Below, in pieces: positions 17,200-25,827 of a DNA stretch of 64,000 nt. Each line of letters opens with the position of its first letter. Position 1 is the stretch's first letter. Source of the stretch: Eggerthellales bacterium (GTDB lineage Bacteria; Actinomycetota; Coriobacteriia; Coriobacteriales; Eggerthellaceae); the NCBI GenBank assembly GCA_029225085.1, contig JAQXVU010000048.1, forward strand, positions 18,885 through 82,884. The letters are read 5' to 3'. The translations under genes and the position numbers were made by a program. Under the pieces are notes generated by a model. The model saw only the letters and a list, made by a program, of their open reading frames with translations, ran no database searches and had not been told where the DNA came from.

Positions 17200-18735
17200 A
17201 TGATGCAGGAAGCGATGCAGATGGAAAGCTCTCGGACGTGGGGTGCGAAGACCCACAGCGTGAGGCGAGCAGGTGTAGTGGCTGCCTTCATGGCGCTGGT
17301 TGTTGCGCTGTGCGTAGCTATGGCGGGTCCGGTGACCCAAGCCCAGGCGGCGGTGCCTTCTTCCGCCAAGGCCATCAGCGCTCAGGGTACTTGGGTCACT
17401 AGCAATTCGAAGGTGTACTACAAGTACGATGGCAAGAAGGCCACGGGCTTGGTGAGCATCGGGCAGAAGACCTACCTGTTCAGCAGCTCCGGCGTGCAGC
17501 AGAACGGCTGGCGCAAGGTGGGCAGCACCTATCGCTACTTCGCCATGGGCAACGGCGCTAGTGGTGCCATGGCCTATTCCAAGGTGGTAAACGGCGTGAA
17601 GCTTGGCAGCACCGGTGCGGCATCGGTCAGCAATGAGACGGTGCGGGACGAGCTGAAGACCATGGTGCGGGCCCAGACCCTCCTCGACTCCTTGGCGAAG
17701 CCCACTGATTCCAAACCAACGAAGCTCAGGAAGTGCTTCAACTACCTGAAGAGCAACAAAATCACCGAGCGGGTGCTGCACGGCTGGACGTCCGCTTCCG
17801 GCTGGCATCGCCTCTTCGCCAACCAGATCTTCATTAAGAAGGCCGGCGACTGCTATTCCATGGGATGCGCCATGGCCTACCTGGGCAATGCCATTGGCTA
17901 CAAGAAGTGCGAGTGCGTGTCCTCTGGCGGCCATGGTTGGGCCCGCATTAACGGCTTGGTGTACGACCCCGAGTGGTCTGCCCATCATCCCCACGACTAC
18001 TACGCCGTGAATGGCCGCTATCGGGACATGAACTACGCCCCTAACAGCGCATACGTGGTGAATCTGAGCCGTACCACCGTCTGGAAGGGAAAGGCCTTGA
18101 AGACGACCTCTTCTGCTAAGACCGGTCTGGTGAAGAAGGGCGATTACTACTATTACTATTCCACCTCCGGCAAGATGGCGAAGAGCGCCTGGAAGACCGT
18201 GGGCAGCAAGAAGTACTACTTCGGCTCTGACGGCAAAGCGGTGAAGGGCTCGAAGAAGATCTCCGGCACCTACTACATCTTCAACAGCAAGTGCACTCTT
18301 TCCACGGGGTCCGGCACCCATCTGGTGACGGTGGGCTCCTCGAAGTACCAGGCCACCAAGAGCGGCAAGGCCAAGAGCGGCTGGAGCTCCGACAAGCGCA
18401 AGTACTTCCAGAAGAGCGGAAAGATGACCACGGGCATCGCCCTGGTGTCGGGAAAGCTCACCTACTTCACCAGCTACGGCAATAAGAACGCGGACAAGTC
18501 GAAGGCTCTGCAGACTGCGGCGGCAAACACCTCCGACGCCAGCAAGCTGCTGTCCCTCATGGGCACTCCCAAGAAGGTCCTGAAGCAGGATGCCTGCGTT
18601 CCCACCCAGTGCCCCAACGGCCATTGGCATGAGGACTGCGTAGATGGCGTGTACACCTACAGCAACGTGACCATCTGGACGGTCATCGTGCAGTGCGGTG
18701 ACGAGACCTTCGAGAGCATCGCGGAAATCGCCTAG
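17200..18735 (+). CDS. Secreted transglutaminase-like protein with cell-wall-binding repeats
   Basis: A 511-residue exported protein. After a signal peptide ending AQA-A come a few Tyr/Gly-rich choline/glucan-binding-type repeats (about 65-130), then a transglutaminase-like domain with a full triad: Cys218 in AGDCYS, His245 in GHGW and Asp256 in VYDPEW. More wall-binding repeats follow (about 305-430; KKYYFGSDGKAVKG-type units), then a C-terminal domain with four Cys and a NGHWHEDCVDG motif. Active relatives act as peptidases or cross-linkers. Here wall attachment via the repeats is likely. ATG 17200 is preferred because GAGAGGAGAG precedes it; the in-frame ATG at 17182 has no such site. It lies 57 bp after dltX, so it is probably part of the same surface operon. 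Confidence 0.85.
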   Translation: MMQEAMQMESSRTWGAKTHSVRRAGVVAAFMALVVALCVAMAGPVTQAQAAVPSSAKAISAQGTWVTSNSKVYYKYDGKKATGLVSIGQKTYLFSSSGVQQNGWRKVGSTYRYFAMGNGASGAMAYSKVVNGVKLGSTGAASVSNETVRDELKTMVRAQTLLDSLAKPTDSKPTKLRKCFNYLKSNKITERVLHGWTSASGWHRLFANQIFIKKAGDCYSMGCAMAYLGNAIGYKKCECVSSGGHGWARINGLVYDPEWSAHHPHDYYAVNGRYRDMNYAPNSAYVVNLSRTTVWKGKALKTTSSAKTGLVKKGDYYYYYSTSGKMAKSAWKTVGSKKYYFGSDGKAVKGSKKISGTYYIFNSKCTLSTGSGTHLVTVGSSKYQATKSGKAKSGWSSDKRKYFQKSGKMTTGIALVSGKLTYFTSYGNKNADKSKALQTAAANTSDASKLLSLMGTPKKVLKQDACVPTQCPNGHWHEDCVDGVYTYSNVTIWTVIVQCGDETFESIAEIA

Positions 18736-18748
18736 GGGTATAATCCCC
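18735..18748 (+). promoter_or_regulatory. Promoter -10 box of the aminopeptidase gene
   Basis: A perfect TATAAT at 18739-18744 sits inside GGGG-TATAAT-CCCC, so the box itself is the loop of a 4-bp GC palindrome. No good -35 is seen 16-18 bp upstream. The start codon is 31 bp further on. Confidence 0.6.
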
Positions 18749-18775
18749 CGTGACACACGGCGAAAGGATGTGCAC

Positions 18776-20191
18776 ATGGAACGTAAGAACGCATGGAAGA
18801 CCTATACCGATGAGGAGATTGCGGAGCTGAACGACCTCTGTGATGACTACATCGAATTCATCAGCACCTGCAAGACCGAGCGTCTGTGCTGCTCGCGAGC
18901 TGAGGCTATGGCCCGCGCCGAGGGTTATCGCACGGTGCAGGAGATTCGCTCGGCAGGGGAGACCCTGAAACCCGGCGACAAGGTGTACGCGGTGAACTAC
19001 GGCAAGGGCATCATCATGGCTCAGCTGGGCACCGACTCCCTGGAGTCCGGCGTGAACATTCTGGGCGCTCACATCGATTCCCCTCGTATCGACATCAAGC
19101 AGAACCCGGTGTACGAGGCTGACGACTTCGCCCTCCTCGACACCCATTACTACGGCGGCATAAAGCAGTACCAGTGGGTCACCATGCCCCTGGCCCTGTA
19201 CGGCGTGGTTGCTAAGACCGACGGCACCGTGGTGAACGTGGCGGTGGGCGACGACCCCGCTGACCCCGTCTTCTGCATCACCGACCTGCTGCCTCACTTA
19301 GACAACGACCAGATGAAGAAGGGCACTGCCAACTTCATCGAGGTAGAGGACCTGGATATCCTGGTGGGTGGTCGTCCTCTGGTCATCGACGACAAGGACG
19401 AGTCCGAGGACGCCAAGGCCGCCGCGAAGGAGCCTGTGAAGGCCCTGCTGCTGAGCGTGCTGAAGGAGCGCTTCGATATGGAAGAGGAGGACTTCCTTTC
19501 CGCCGAGCTGGAAATCGTCCCCGCCGGCCCTGCTCGCGACCTGGGCTTCGACCGCTCCATGGTCATCGGCTACGGTCAGGACGACCGTGTCTGCGCCTAC
19601 ACCTCTCTGGTTGCCCAGCTCGAGGTGGAAGAGCCCAAGCGCACGGCGCTGACTATCCTGGTAGACAAGGAGGAGATCGGCTCCGTGGGTGCTACGGGCA
19701 TGACCAGCCGTTTCTTCGAGAACTTCATGGCCGAGGTACTCGATTTGGCAGGCGAGACCGGAGACCTGGCTCTTCGTCGCTGCTTGGCGAATTCCAGCAT
19801 GCTGTCCTCTGATGTGTCCGCTGCCTTCGATCCTCTGTACGCTGCCGCCTTCGAGAAGAAGAACGCCGCATTCTGCGGTCGCGGCATCGTCTTCAACAAG
19901 TTCACCGGCGCTCGCGGCAAGAGCGGAAGCAACGACTCTAACGCCGAGTACGTGGCCGCCGTTCGTCGCGTGATGGAAGAGGGCGGCGTTGCCTACCAGA
20001 CCGCCGAGCTTGGCCGCGTGGGCTTAGGCGGCGGTGGCACCATCGCCTATATCCTGGCGGAGTACGGCATGAATGTCATAGACTCCGGCGTGGCGGTGCT
20101 TTCTATGCATGCTCCCTGGGAGGTCACCAGCAAGGCCGACATCTACGAGGCCTACAAGGGCTACAAGGCCTTCCTCGATCTGATGGATTAG
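18776..20191 (+). CDS. M18-family aminopeptidase
   Basis: A 471-residue cytosolic zinc aminopeptidase that removes N-terminal residues, often acidic, from peptides. Family motifs are present: the metal ligand region GAHIDSPRIDIKQNP, DKEEIGSVGATGM containing the catalytic Glu pair, and SMHAPWEVTSKAD near the end. The length matches bacterial M18 enzymes (430-480). The ATG at 18776 follows CGAAAGGATG; a longer in-frame start at 18698 would run back through the promoter and the end of the previous gene. It is transcribed on its own and ends at a very strong terminator. Confidence 0.93.
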   Translation: MERKNAWKTYTDEEIAELNDLCDDYIEFISTCKTERLCCSRAEAMARAEGYRTVQEIRSAGETLKPGDKVYAVNYGKGIIMAQLGTDSLESGVNILGAHIDSPRIDIKQNPVYEADDFALLDTHYYGGIKQYQWVTMPLALYGVVAKTDGTVVNVAVGDDPADPVFCITDLLPHLDNDQMKKGTANFIEVEDLDILVGGRPLVIDDKDESEDAKAAAKEPVKALLLSVLKERFDMEEEDFLSAELEIVPAGPARDLGFDRSMVIGYGQDDRVCAYTSLVAQLEVEEPKRTALTILVDKEEIGSVGATGMTSRFFENFMAEVLDLAGETGDLALRRCLANSSMLSSDVSAAFDPLYAAAFEKKNAAFCGRGIVFNKFTGARGKSGSNDSNAEYVAAVRRVMEEGGVAYQTAELGRVGLGGGGTIAYILAEYGMNVIDSGVAVLSMHAPWEVTSKADIYEAYKGYKAFLDLMD

Positions 20192-20291
20192 CCGAGCTGG
20201 CCTAGGTGGTCGGACCTGAATTGGCCAAGGCGGCGGGGTCTGCCGCTGTTCGGCGAGGTTGGTCGACGCTTGGTGAGGAACTTCAATGCCG

Positions 20292-20326
20292 ATGGGGCAG
20301 GGTCTTTGACCCTGTCCCATTTTTTT
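20292..20326 (+). terminator. Strong terminator after the aminopeptidase gene
   Basis: A 13-bp stem with one wobble (20292-20304 with 20308-20320), a TTT loop and six T at 20321-20326. Confidence 0.95.
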
Positions 20327-20359
20327 CGGGATAAGGCGGGTTGCAGGGAAAACGCGTTC

Positions 20360-20365
20360 TATAAT
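20360..20365 (+). promoter_or_regulatory. guaB promoter -10 box
   Basis: A perfect TATAAT lies 46 bp before the guaB start in an AT-rich stretch right after the preceding terminator. TTGCAG at 20341 is only 13 bp upstream, so the -35 is uncertain. Confidence 0.6.
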
Positions 20366-20410
20366 GTGAATAATTTTTTTTTCAGCCCTATTGCATGAAA
20401 AGGAGTTCTC

Positions 20411-21913
20411 ATGGCATTCATCTTTGAAGAGCCATCTCGTACTTTTAATGAGTACCTGTTGGTCCCAGGCTATTCTTCCGCAGAGTGCACCCCTGCCAAC
20501 GTCAGCCTTAAAACCCCGCTGACCAAGTTCCGTAAGGGTGAGGAGCCTGAGATCTCCCTTTCCATCCCTATGGTTTCCGCAATCATGCAGGCCGTTTCCG
20601 ACGATGGCATGGCTGTTGCTCTGGCCACCGAGGGCGGTCTTTCCTTCATCTACGGCTCTCAGACCATCGAGGATGAGGCCGCAATGGTTCGCCGTGTAAA
20701 GGACTACAAGGCCGGCTTCGTTGTATCCGTGGCAAACCTTTCCCCTGACATGACCCTTGCTGACGTGCTCGAGCTGAAGGAGCAGTGCGGTTATTCCACC
20801 ATGCCCGTCACCGAGGATGCCACTCCTAACGGCAAGCTGCTGGGCATCGTCACCAGCCGCGACTACCGCGTCTCCCGTATGGATCCTGCTACTAAGGTTT
20901 CCGAGTTCATGACCCCTCGCGAGAAGATGGTGGTTGCTCCTTCTTCCACCACGCTGAAGGAGGCCAACGACATCATCTGGGACAACAAGCTGAACAGCCT
21001 GCCCCTGGTAGATGAGAACGACAACCTGGCTTACCTGGTGTTCCGCAAGGACTACGACGCTCACAAGTCTAACCCCCACGAGCTCCTCGACGAGCACAAG
21101 CGCTATATGGTGGGCGCAGGCATCAACACCCGCGACTACGCTGAGCGCGTTCCCGCTCTGGTAGAGGCCGGCGCAGACGTACTGTGCATCGACTCCTCCG
21201 AGGGCTACTCTCAGTGGCAGGCCGACACCTTGAAGTGGATCCGCGACCACTACGGCGACGATGTAAAGGTCGGCGCTGGTAACGTGGTAGATGGTGAGGG
21301 CTTCCGCTTCCTGGCCGAGGCTGGCGCTGACTTCGTGAAGATCGGCATCGGCGGCGGCTCCATCTGCATCACCCGTGAGCAGAAGGGCATCGGCCGTGGT
21401 CAGGCTACCGCTGTTATCGACGTTGCCAAGGCTCGCGATGAGTACTTCGAGGAGACCGGCATCTACGTGCCTATCTGCTCCGACGGCGGCATCGTACACG
21501 ACTCTCACATGACGCTGGCTCTGGCCATGGGCGCTGACTTCCTCATGCTGGGCCGTTACTTCGCTCGCTTCGACGAGTCTCCTACCAACAAGGTGAACGT
21601 GAACGGCACCTACATGAAGGAGTACTGGGGCGAGGGCTCTGCTCGCGCTCGCAACTGGGCTCGCTACGACCTGGGCGGCGACAAGAAGAAGCTGTCCTTC
21701 GTCGAGGGCGTCGATTCCTACGTTCCCTACGCAGGCAGCCTGAAGCACAACGTCGATCAGACCCTGGCCAAGATTAAGAGCACCATGTGCAACTGCGGCG
21801 CTCTCACCATTCCTGAGCTGCAGCAGAAGGCTAAGCTCACCGTGGTCAGCTCTACCTCTATCGTTGAGGGTGGCGCTCACGACGTTCTGCTGAAGAGCAG
21901 CACCGACAACTAA
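20411..21913 (+). CDS. guaB: Inosine-5'-monophosphate dehydrogenase
   Basis: Oxidises IMP to XMP with NAD+, the committed step to guanine nucleotides. The 500-residue protein has the catalytic barrel interrupted by a two-CBS module at about 95-215 ([31 protein letters not shown]). The catalytic loop is [10 protein letters not shown], with the nucleophilic Cys, and the mobile flap is [14 protein letters not shown]. The start ATG follows AAAAGGAG. The CBS module usually binds adenine or guanine nucleotides and tunes activity. It is transcribed from its own promoter; the downstream channel gene starts 18 bp after the stop and may share the message. Confidence 0.96.
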   Translation: MAFIFEEPSRTFNEYLLVPGYSSAECTPANVSLKTPLTKFRKGEEPEISLSIPMVSAIMQAVSDDGMAVALATEGGLSFIYGSQTIEDEAAMVRRVKDYKAGFVVSVANLSPDMTLADVLELKEQCGYSTMPVTEDATPNGKLLGIVTSRDYRVSRMDPATKVSEFMTPREKMVVAPSSTTLKEANDIIWDNKLNSLPLVDENDNLAYLVFRKDYDAHKSNPHELLDEHKRYMVGAGINTRDYAERVPALVEAGADVLCIDSSEGYSQWQADTLKWIRDHYGDDVKVGAGNVVDGEGFRFLAEAGADFVKIGIGGGSICITREQKGIGRGQATAVIDVAKARDEYFEETGIYVPICSDGGIVHDSHMTLALAMGADFLMLGRYFARFDESPTNKVNVNGTYMKEYWGEGSARARNWARYDLGGDKKKLSFVEGVDSYVPYAGSLKHNVDQTLAKIKSTMCNCGALTIPELQQKAKLTVVSSTSIVEGGAHDVLLKSSTDN

Positions 21914-21931
21914 TACTTAGGAGTTTTCTTC

Positions 21932-22720
21932 GTGCTCGAAGAGCTGCAGAAAATTCTTGCCGACCCCTTCTCCGCCTCTTTGGCGGAGAAGGTCGTTGTT
22001 GGCGTCTGCGTGATCATCATCACCTATGTGGCCCAGAAGTTGCTGGGCAACTTTGTTCATAGGGTCCTGCGCCATGATGAGGTAGATATCCCCGCTAACA
22101 GCGTCCTGGTGAACATCGTGCGCGGTGTGGTGATTTTCCTGGGCATCGCCTTCCTGCTGCAGATGTGCTTCCACCTTGATGTGACGGCTATGGTGGCAGG
22201 TCTGGGCGTCGTGGGCATCGCCGTGTCCTTAGGTATGCAGGACACTTTGTCCGACTTCATTTCCGGCGTGCTCATCTCCCTGAACGGCGTGGTGGTCTCC
22301 GGTGACTACGTGCGCGTGAACGGTGTGAACGGCAAGGTCCTCGACGTGAACTGGCGTGAGACCAAGATTCTCGATGTCGATGGTCACGTGCACATCATTC
22401 CTAATTCCACCATCTCTAATCAGGAGATCATCCACTTAAACGAGGTGGAACCAGTCACCGTGACCCTGCTGCTTCCCTTCTTCGACACTCCCGAGGAGAT
22501 TGAGGCTCATTGTGCCAAGCTGAAGGAAGTGGCCACCGAGGCCGCCAGTGCTTTGGTGGAACTGAAGCGGGAGACGGTGGTTGCCTATACCGGCAGCAAC
22601 TACGCTGGTGTTGAAGGTGTGGTGAAGGTGTACATCGAGGTGGGGTCTATCGACCCGCGTAAGGTGACCTCGGCGGTTATGAAGGCGGTGGCTCCCTATA
22701 CTTCGCGGGAAGCCTGTTAG
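21932..22720 (+). CDS. mscS: Small-conductance mechanosensitive channel (MscS family)
   Basis: A 262-residue channel that opens under membrane tension to release solutes on osmotic downshock. It has three N-terminal helices; the pore helix is Gly/Ala-rich (AGLGVVGIAVSLGMQDTLSDF), followed by the beta domain (LNGVVVSGDYVRV, GKVLDVNWRETKI, IIPNSTISNQEI). It starts with GTG behind TAGGAG and probably follows guaB on one transcript. Two TrkA-type potassium gating proteins follow, so the neighbourhood has an osmotic theme. Confidence 0.93.
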   Translation: MLEELQKILADPFSASLAEKVVVGVCVIIITYVAQKLLGNFVHRVLRHDEVDIPANSVLVNIVRGVVIFLGIAFLLQMCFHLDVTAMVAGLGVVGIAVSLGMQDTLSDFISGVLISLNGVVVSGDYVRVNGVNGKVLDVNWRETKILDVDGHVHIIPNSTISNQEIIHLNEVEPVTVTLLLPFFDTPEEIEAHCAKLKEVATEAASALVELKRETVVAYTGSNYAGVEGVVKVYIEVGSIDPRKVTSAVMKAVAPYTSREAC

Positions 22721-22790
22721 CGCGTGCTTGGGAAGCCTGGCTGCCTATGCACCTTGGAAGCCTGACGGCGCATGCGTTTTAGGAAACCTA
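22708..22790 (+). repeat. Degenerate short repeats (GGAAGCCTG units)
   Basis: GGAAGCCTG occurs at 22708, 22731 and 22756, with a variant GGAAACCTA at 22782, spaced 23-26 bp apart. The first copy lies in the last codons of mscS. Confidence 0.5.
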
Positions 22791-22827
22791 GTAGCGTATA
22801 CTGCTGGTTTGTGGGAAGGATACGGGT

Positions 22828-23484
22828 ATGAGTGATGTGATCATCGTCGGGTGCGGCCGTGTGGGCTCGCAGCTGGCCAGCATGTTGGCCAGGGGCGACA
22901 ACAACGTCACCGTCATCGACAGGGACGCTAATTCCTTCGCCAATCTGGGTCGCGACTTCAACGGCGCCAGCATTCGCGGCGTGGGCTTCGACGAGGACGT
23001 TCTCATTAAGGCCGGCATCGAAACCTGTGATTGCGTGGCGGCGGTAACCCAGTCCGACAGCACCAACCTCATGATCGCTGAGGTGGCTGACAAGCTGTAT
23101 CACGTTCCTCATGTGGTGTGCCGTCTGTACGATCCCAAGCACGAGAACGCCTTTACGCAGCTGGGCATCGACTACGCCTGCGGTACCTCGCTGGTGACCC
23201 ACAACCTGTACAACAAGATCGCGTCGGGGCACACGTCCTACGTGAAGATTTTCGATGAGTGCGAGCTCATGGAGTTCTCTTTGAACCTGCGGGAGTTCGA
23301 CCGCAAGTCTATCCGCGTCCGCGAGATCGAGAAGGACCACGGCATTCGCATCTGCGGTTTCACTCGCGCTGGCGGAAGCATCGGTTCTATTCCCACCCCT
23401 GACTCCCTTCTGTATCAGGGGGATAAGATCTTGGCCATCGTTCGTCCCGAGCTGGTGCAGTCTATGCAGCGGTTCATGCAGTAA
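22828..23484 (+). CDS. trkA: TrkA-family potassium uptake regulatory protein 1
   Basis: A 218-residue cytosolic gating subunit with an N-terminal RCK/Rossmann domain (nucleotide loop VGCGRVGSQLA at about 6-16, acidic ribose ligand in VIDRDANSF) and a C-terminal TrkA-C domain (about 135-218). Such proteins bind NAD(H) or ATP and open a TrkH/KtrB potassium channel. No channel gene lies nearby, so the membrane partner must be encoded elsewhere. A second TrkA protein starts 13 bases after the stop, so the two are probably made together and may form a hetero-ring. Start ATG has GGAAGGATA upstream. Confidence 0.9.
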   Translation: MSDVIIVGCGRVGSQLASMLARGDNNVTVIDRDANSFANLGRDFNGASIRGVGFDEDVLIKAGIETCDCVAAVTQSDSTNLMIAEVADKLYHVPHVVCRLYDPKHENAFTQLGIDYACGTSLVTHNLYNKIASGHTSYVKIFDECELMEFSLNLREFDRKSIRVREIEKDHGIRICGFTRAGGSIGSIPTPDSLLYQGDKILAIVRPELVQSMQRFMQ

Positions 23485-23497
23485 GGGGAGGTAGCGC

Positions 23498-24169
23498 GTG
23501 CACATTATCATCATGGGTGCTGGCAAGGTAGGCGAGTACCTGGCCCGTGCCAGTATCGATGCTGGCAACGAGGTGGTCCTCATCGAGACCGACGAGGAGC
23601 GCGCCTCCGAGATGGCCGAGGTTCTCACCAAGCGCTGCACCGTTCTGCACGGCGACGGCTGCGATTCTACGTATCTGCTCGAAGCCGGCATTGCCAACAC
23701 CGATGTGTTCGTTGCCGCTTCCGGCCACGACGACAGCAATCTGGTCGCCTGCGAGCTGGCCCAGCGAGTGCATGAGGTGTCTCGTTGCATTGCCCGCGTG
23801 AACAACCCCAAGAATGTGCGCATCTTCCGCAAGCTGGGCATCGAGTCCGTTTCTTCCACAGTGCTCATCGCCCACATGATCGAGGAAGAAGCAGCTCTGG
23901 GATCCATGAACGCGGTCTCTACCCTGAACCAGAACGGCATCGGTTTGGTGGAATTCTCTATCCCTGCCTTCAAGGGTCACGACCCTGCCTTAGGCGTTAT
24001 GGTGCAGGATCTGAATCTTCCCGAGAATTGCTCGGTGGTGGCCGTGGGTACGTCCGATGGCTTCAGTATCGCCACGGAGGAGACGGTGCTGCATCCTACG
24101 GATACGGTGGTCATGGCGGCGGAGACCGAGGCCATCCGCAAGGCCAGGCAAGTCATCAGGGGCTTGTAG
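23498..24169 (+). CDS. TrkA-family potassium uptake regulatory protein 2
   Basis: A 223-residue protein of the same build as its neighbour: Rossmann loop MGAGKVGEYLA, LIETDEERAS with the acidic ribose ligand, and a TrkA-C domain from about 140. It starts with GTG behind GGGGAGG. Similarity to the upstream gene in every motif points to an ancient duplication. Two separate TrkA proteins per Trk system are common in Gram-positive anaerobes. The potassium channel partner is not in this window. Confidence 0.9.
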   Translation: MHIIIMGAGKVGEYLARASIDAGNEVVLIETDEERASEMAEVLTKRCTVLHGDGCDSTYLLEAGIANTDVFVAASGHDDSNLVACELAQRVHEVSRCIARVNNPKNVRIFRKLGIESVSSTVLIAHMIEEEAALGSMNAVSTLNQNGIGLVEFSIPAFKGHDPALGVMVQDLNLPENCSVVAVGTSDGFSIATEETVLHPTDTVVMAAETEAIRKARQVIRGL

Positions 24170-24252
24170 CGCAGCGGTTGGTTCGAGCCTGGCTTGTGAC
24201 CGCTGGGAAAGCCCCTATGGGCAATCGACGGGTCCTTCGGGGCTTATAGCCA

Positions 24253-24286
24253 TACAATGTAAGCAAGTGCCTGCGCGGCTGCAGGC
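24253..24286 (+). promoter_or_regulatory. purB upstream element: -10 box and hairpin
   Basis: TACAAT at 24253-24258 may be the -10 box. Downstream, GCCTGC (24269-24274) pairs with GCAGGC (24281-24286) just before the ribosome site. A longer inverted repeat AAGCCCC/GGGGCTT at 24209-24245 could end the trk message. Confidence 0.4.
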
Positions 24287-24307
24287 TTAACAAGAAAGGT
24301 GAATCTC

Positions 24308-25651
24308 ATGATTGGTCGTTATACCCGCCCCGAAATGGGACGTATCTGGGAGATGGAGAACAAGTTCGCCATTTGGCAGGAGATCGAGATCCTGGCCTGC
24401 GAGGCTCAGGCCGAGCTCGGTCAGATTGGCATCACCAAGGAGGAGGCTGCCTACATTCGCGAGCACGCCAACTTCACCGTTCCCGAGATCGATGAGGTAG
24501 AGAAGGTCACCAATCACGACGTTATCGCCTTCAAGACCGTTATGGCCAACTATGTGAACGCCGACATCCCCGAGGGCGATCCTAAGCCTGGCCGTTGGAT
24601 CCACTTCGGCATGACCTCCTCCGACCTGGGCGATACCGCTCTGAGCTACCAGGTGGTGCAGGCTCTCGACATCATCCTCGAGGACGTGAAGAAGCTCGGC
24701 GAGACCTGCAAGCGTCGCGCTTTCGAGTTCCAGGACGCCCTCTGCGTTGGCCGCACCCATGGCATTCACGCTGAGCCTATGACCTTCGGCATGAAGTTCG
24801 GCTCTTGGGCTTGGGCTCTGAAGCGCGCCCAGATTCGCCTGGAGCAGGCTCGTGAGATGAGCGCTACCGGCGCTATCTCCGGCGCTGTGGGAACCTATTC
24901 CAACATCGACCCCTTCGTAGAGCAGTATGTCTGCGAGAAGCTGGGTCTGACTCCTGACCCTCTGTCTACCCAGGTCATCGCCAGGGATCGTCACGCAGGC
25001 GCCATGTCCGCCCTCGCCGTGACCGCCAGCACTCTGGAGTCTATCGCCATGCAGGTTCGTCTGCTGCAGCAGTCCGACGTCATCGAGGCTGAAGAGCCCT
25101 TCACCAAGGGCCAGAAGGGTTCCTCCGCCATGCCTCACAAGCGCAACCCCATCACCGCCGAGCGCGTCTGCGGCCTGTCCCGCGTGGTGAAGAGCAACGC
25201 TCAGGTTGCCTACGACAACGTGGCCCTGTGGTACGAGCGCGACATCTCCCACTCCGGTGCCGAGCGCGTGGCTCTGGCTGACAGCTTCATCGCTCTCGAC
25301 TACATGTTCGGCAAGATGCAGTGGATGCTCGACGGCCTGCAGACCTATCCCAATAAGATGGAGCACAACCTGTGGCGCACCAAGGGCCTCATTTTCTCCT
25401 CGAAGGTGCTGCTGGCACTGGTGCAGACCGGCATGACCAACGAGGAGGCCTACGTTATCGTGCAGCGTAACGCCATGGCTGTCTGGGAGGACATTCAGCA
25501 GGCAGTTGATGGTCCTAGCTATCGCGAGCGCCTTGAGGCTGACCCCGAAGCTGTGCTCACGCCTGAGCAGCTCGACGACATCTTCGATCCTTGGGCGTTC
25601 CTGACTCGCAAGGACGAGGTGTTTAAGCGCCTTGAGACTCTGGAGTTCTAA
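24308..25651 (+). CDS. purB: Adenylosuccinate lyase
   Basis: Cleaves SAICAR and adenylosuccinate, both releasing fumarate, in purine synthesis. The 447-residue protein starts MIGRYTRPEM as in Gram-positive PurB. It carries the superfamily signature SSAMPHKRNPI, the catalytic His region GRTHGIHAEP and the TSSDLGDTA loop. ATG 24308 is chosen because GAAAGG sits eight bases upstream; the in-frame GTG at 24299 overlaps that site. It is transcribed alone and ends in a strong terminator. purC lies about 12 kb away and guaB about 2.4 kb upstream, so purine genes are scattered in this genome. Confidence 0.96.
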   Translation: MIGRYTRPEMGRIWEMENKFAIWQEIEILACEAQAELGQIGITKEEAAYIREHANFTVPEIDEVEKVTNHDVIAFKTVMANYVNADIPEGDPKPGRWIHFGMTSSDLGDTALSYQVVQALDIILEDVKKLGETCKRRAFEFQDALCVGRTHGIHAEPMTFGMKFGSWAWALKRAQIRLEQAREMSATGAISGAVGTYSNIDPFVEQYVCEKLGLTPDPLSTQVIARDRHAGAMSALAVTASTLESIAMQVRLLQQSDVIEAEEPFTKGQKGSSAMPHKRNPITAERVCGLSRVVKSNAQVAYDNVALWYERDISHSGAERVALADSFIALDYMFGKMQWMLDGLQTYPNKMEHNLWRTKGLIFSSKVLLALVQTGMTNEEAYVIVQRNAMAVWEDIQQAVDGPSYRERLEADPEAVLTPEQLDDIFDPWAFLTRKDEVFKRLETLEF

Positions 25652-25683
25652 GCAGCGATTCCCTGATTAGTCTTTCGTATGTG

Positions 25684-25726
25684 GAAGGGCCCTCGACACC
25701 GCGGTGTCGGGGGCCCTTCTTCTCTT
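25684..25726 (+). terminator. Terminator after purB
   Basis: A stem of about 16 bp (25684-25699 with 25704-25719, one wobble) with a very short loop, then TTCTCTT. It lies between convergent genes. Confidence 0.92.
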
Positions 25727-25827
25727 GCTCGCAGGTTTGCTCTATGCGGCTGTGATGGCTGGTGTTGTGCGCCGTGCCCGCTTACGGTATGTGGCTGCAG
25801 CGACTCGCTTTGCTCGGCTGCGATGAC

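Noticed and set aside
16984..18777. 597-codon minus-strand open frame
   Set aside because: Antisense to the second transglutaminase-like gene, which has a signal peptide and catalytic triad.
20024..21880. 618-codon minus-strand open frame over guaB
   Set aside because: Antisense to an unmistakable IMP dehydrogenase; composition is that of a shadow frame.
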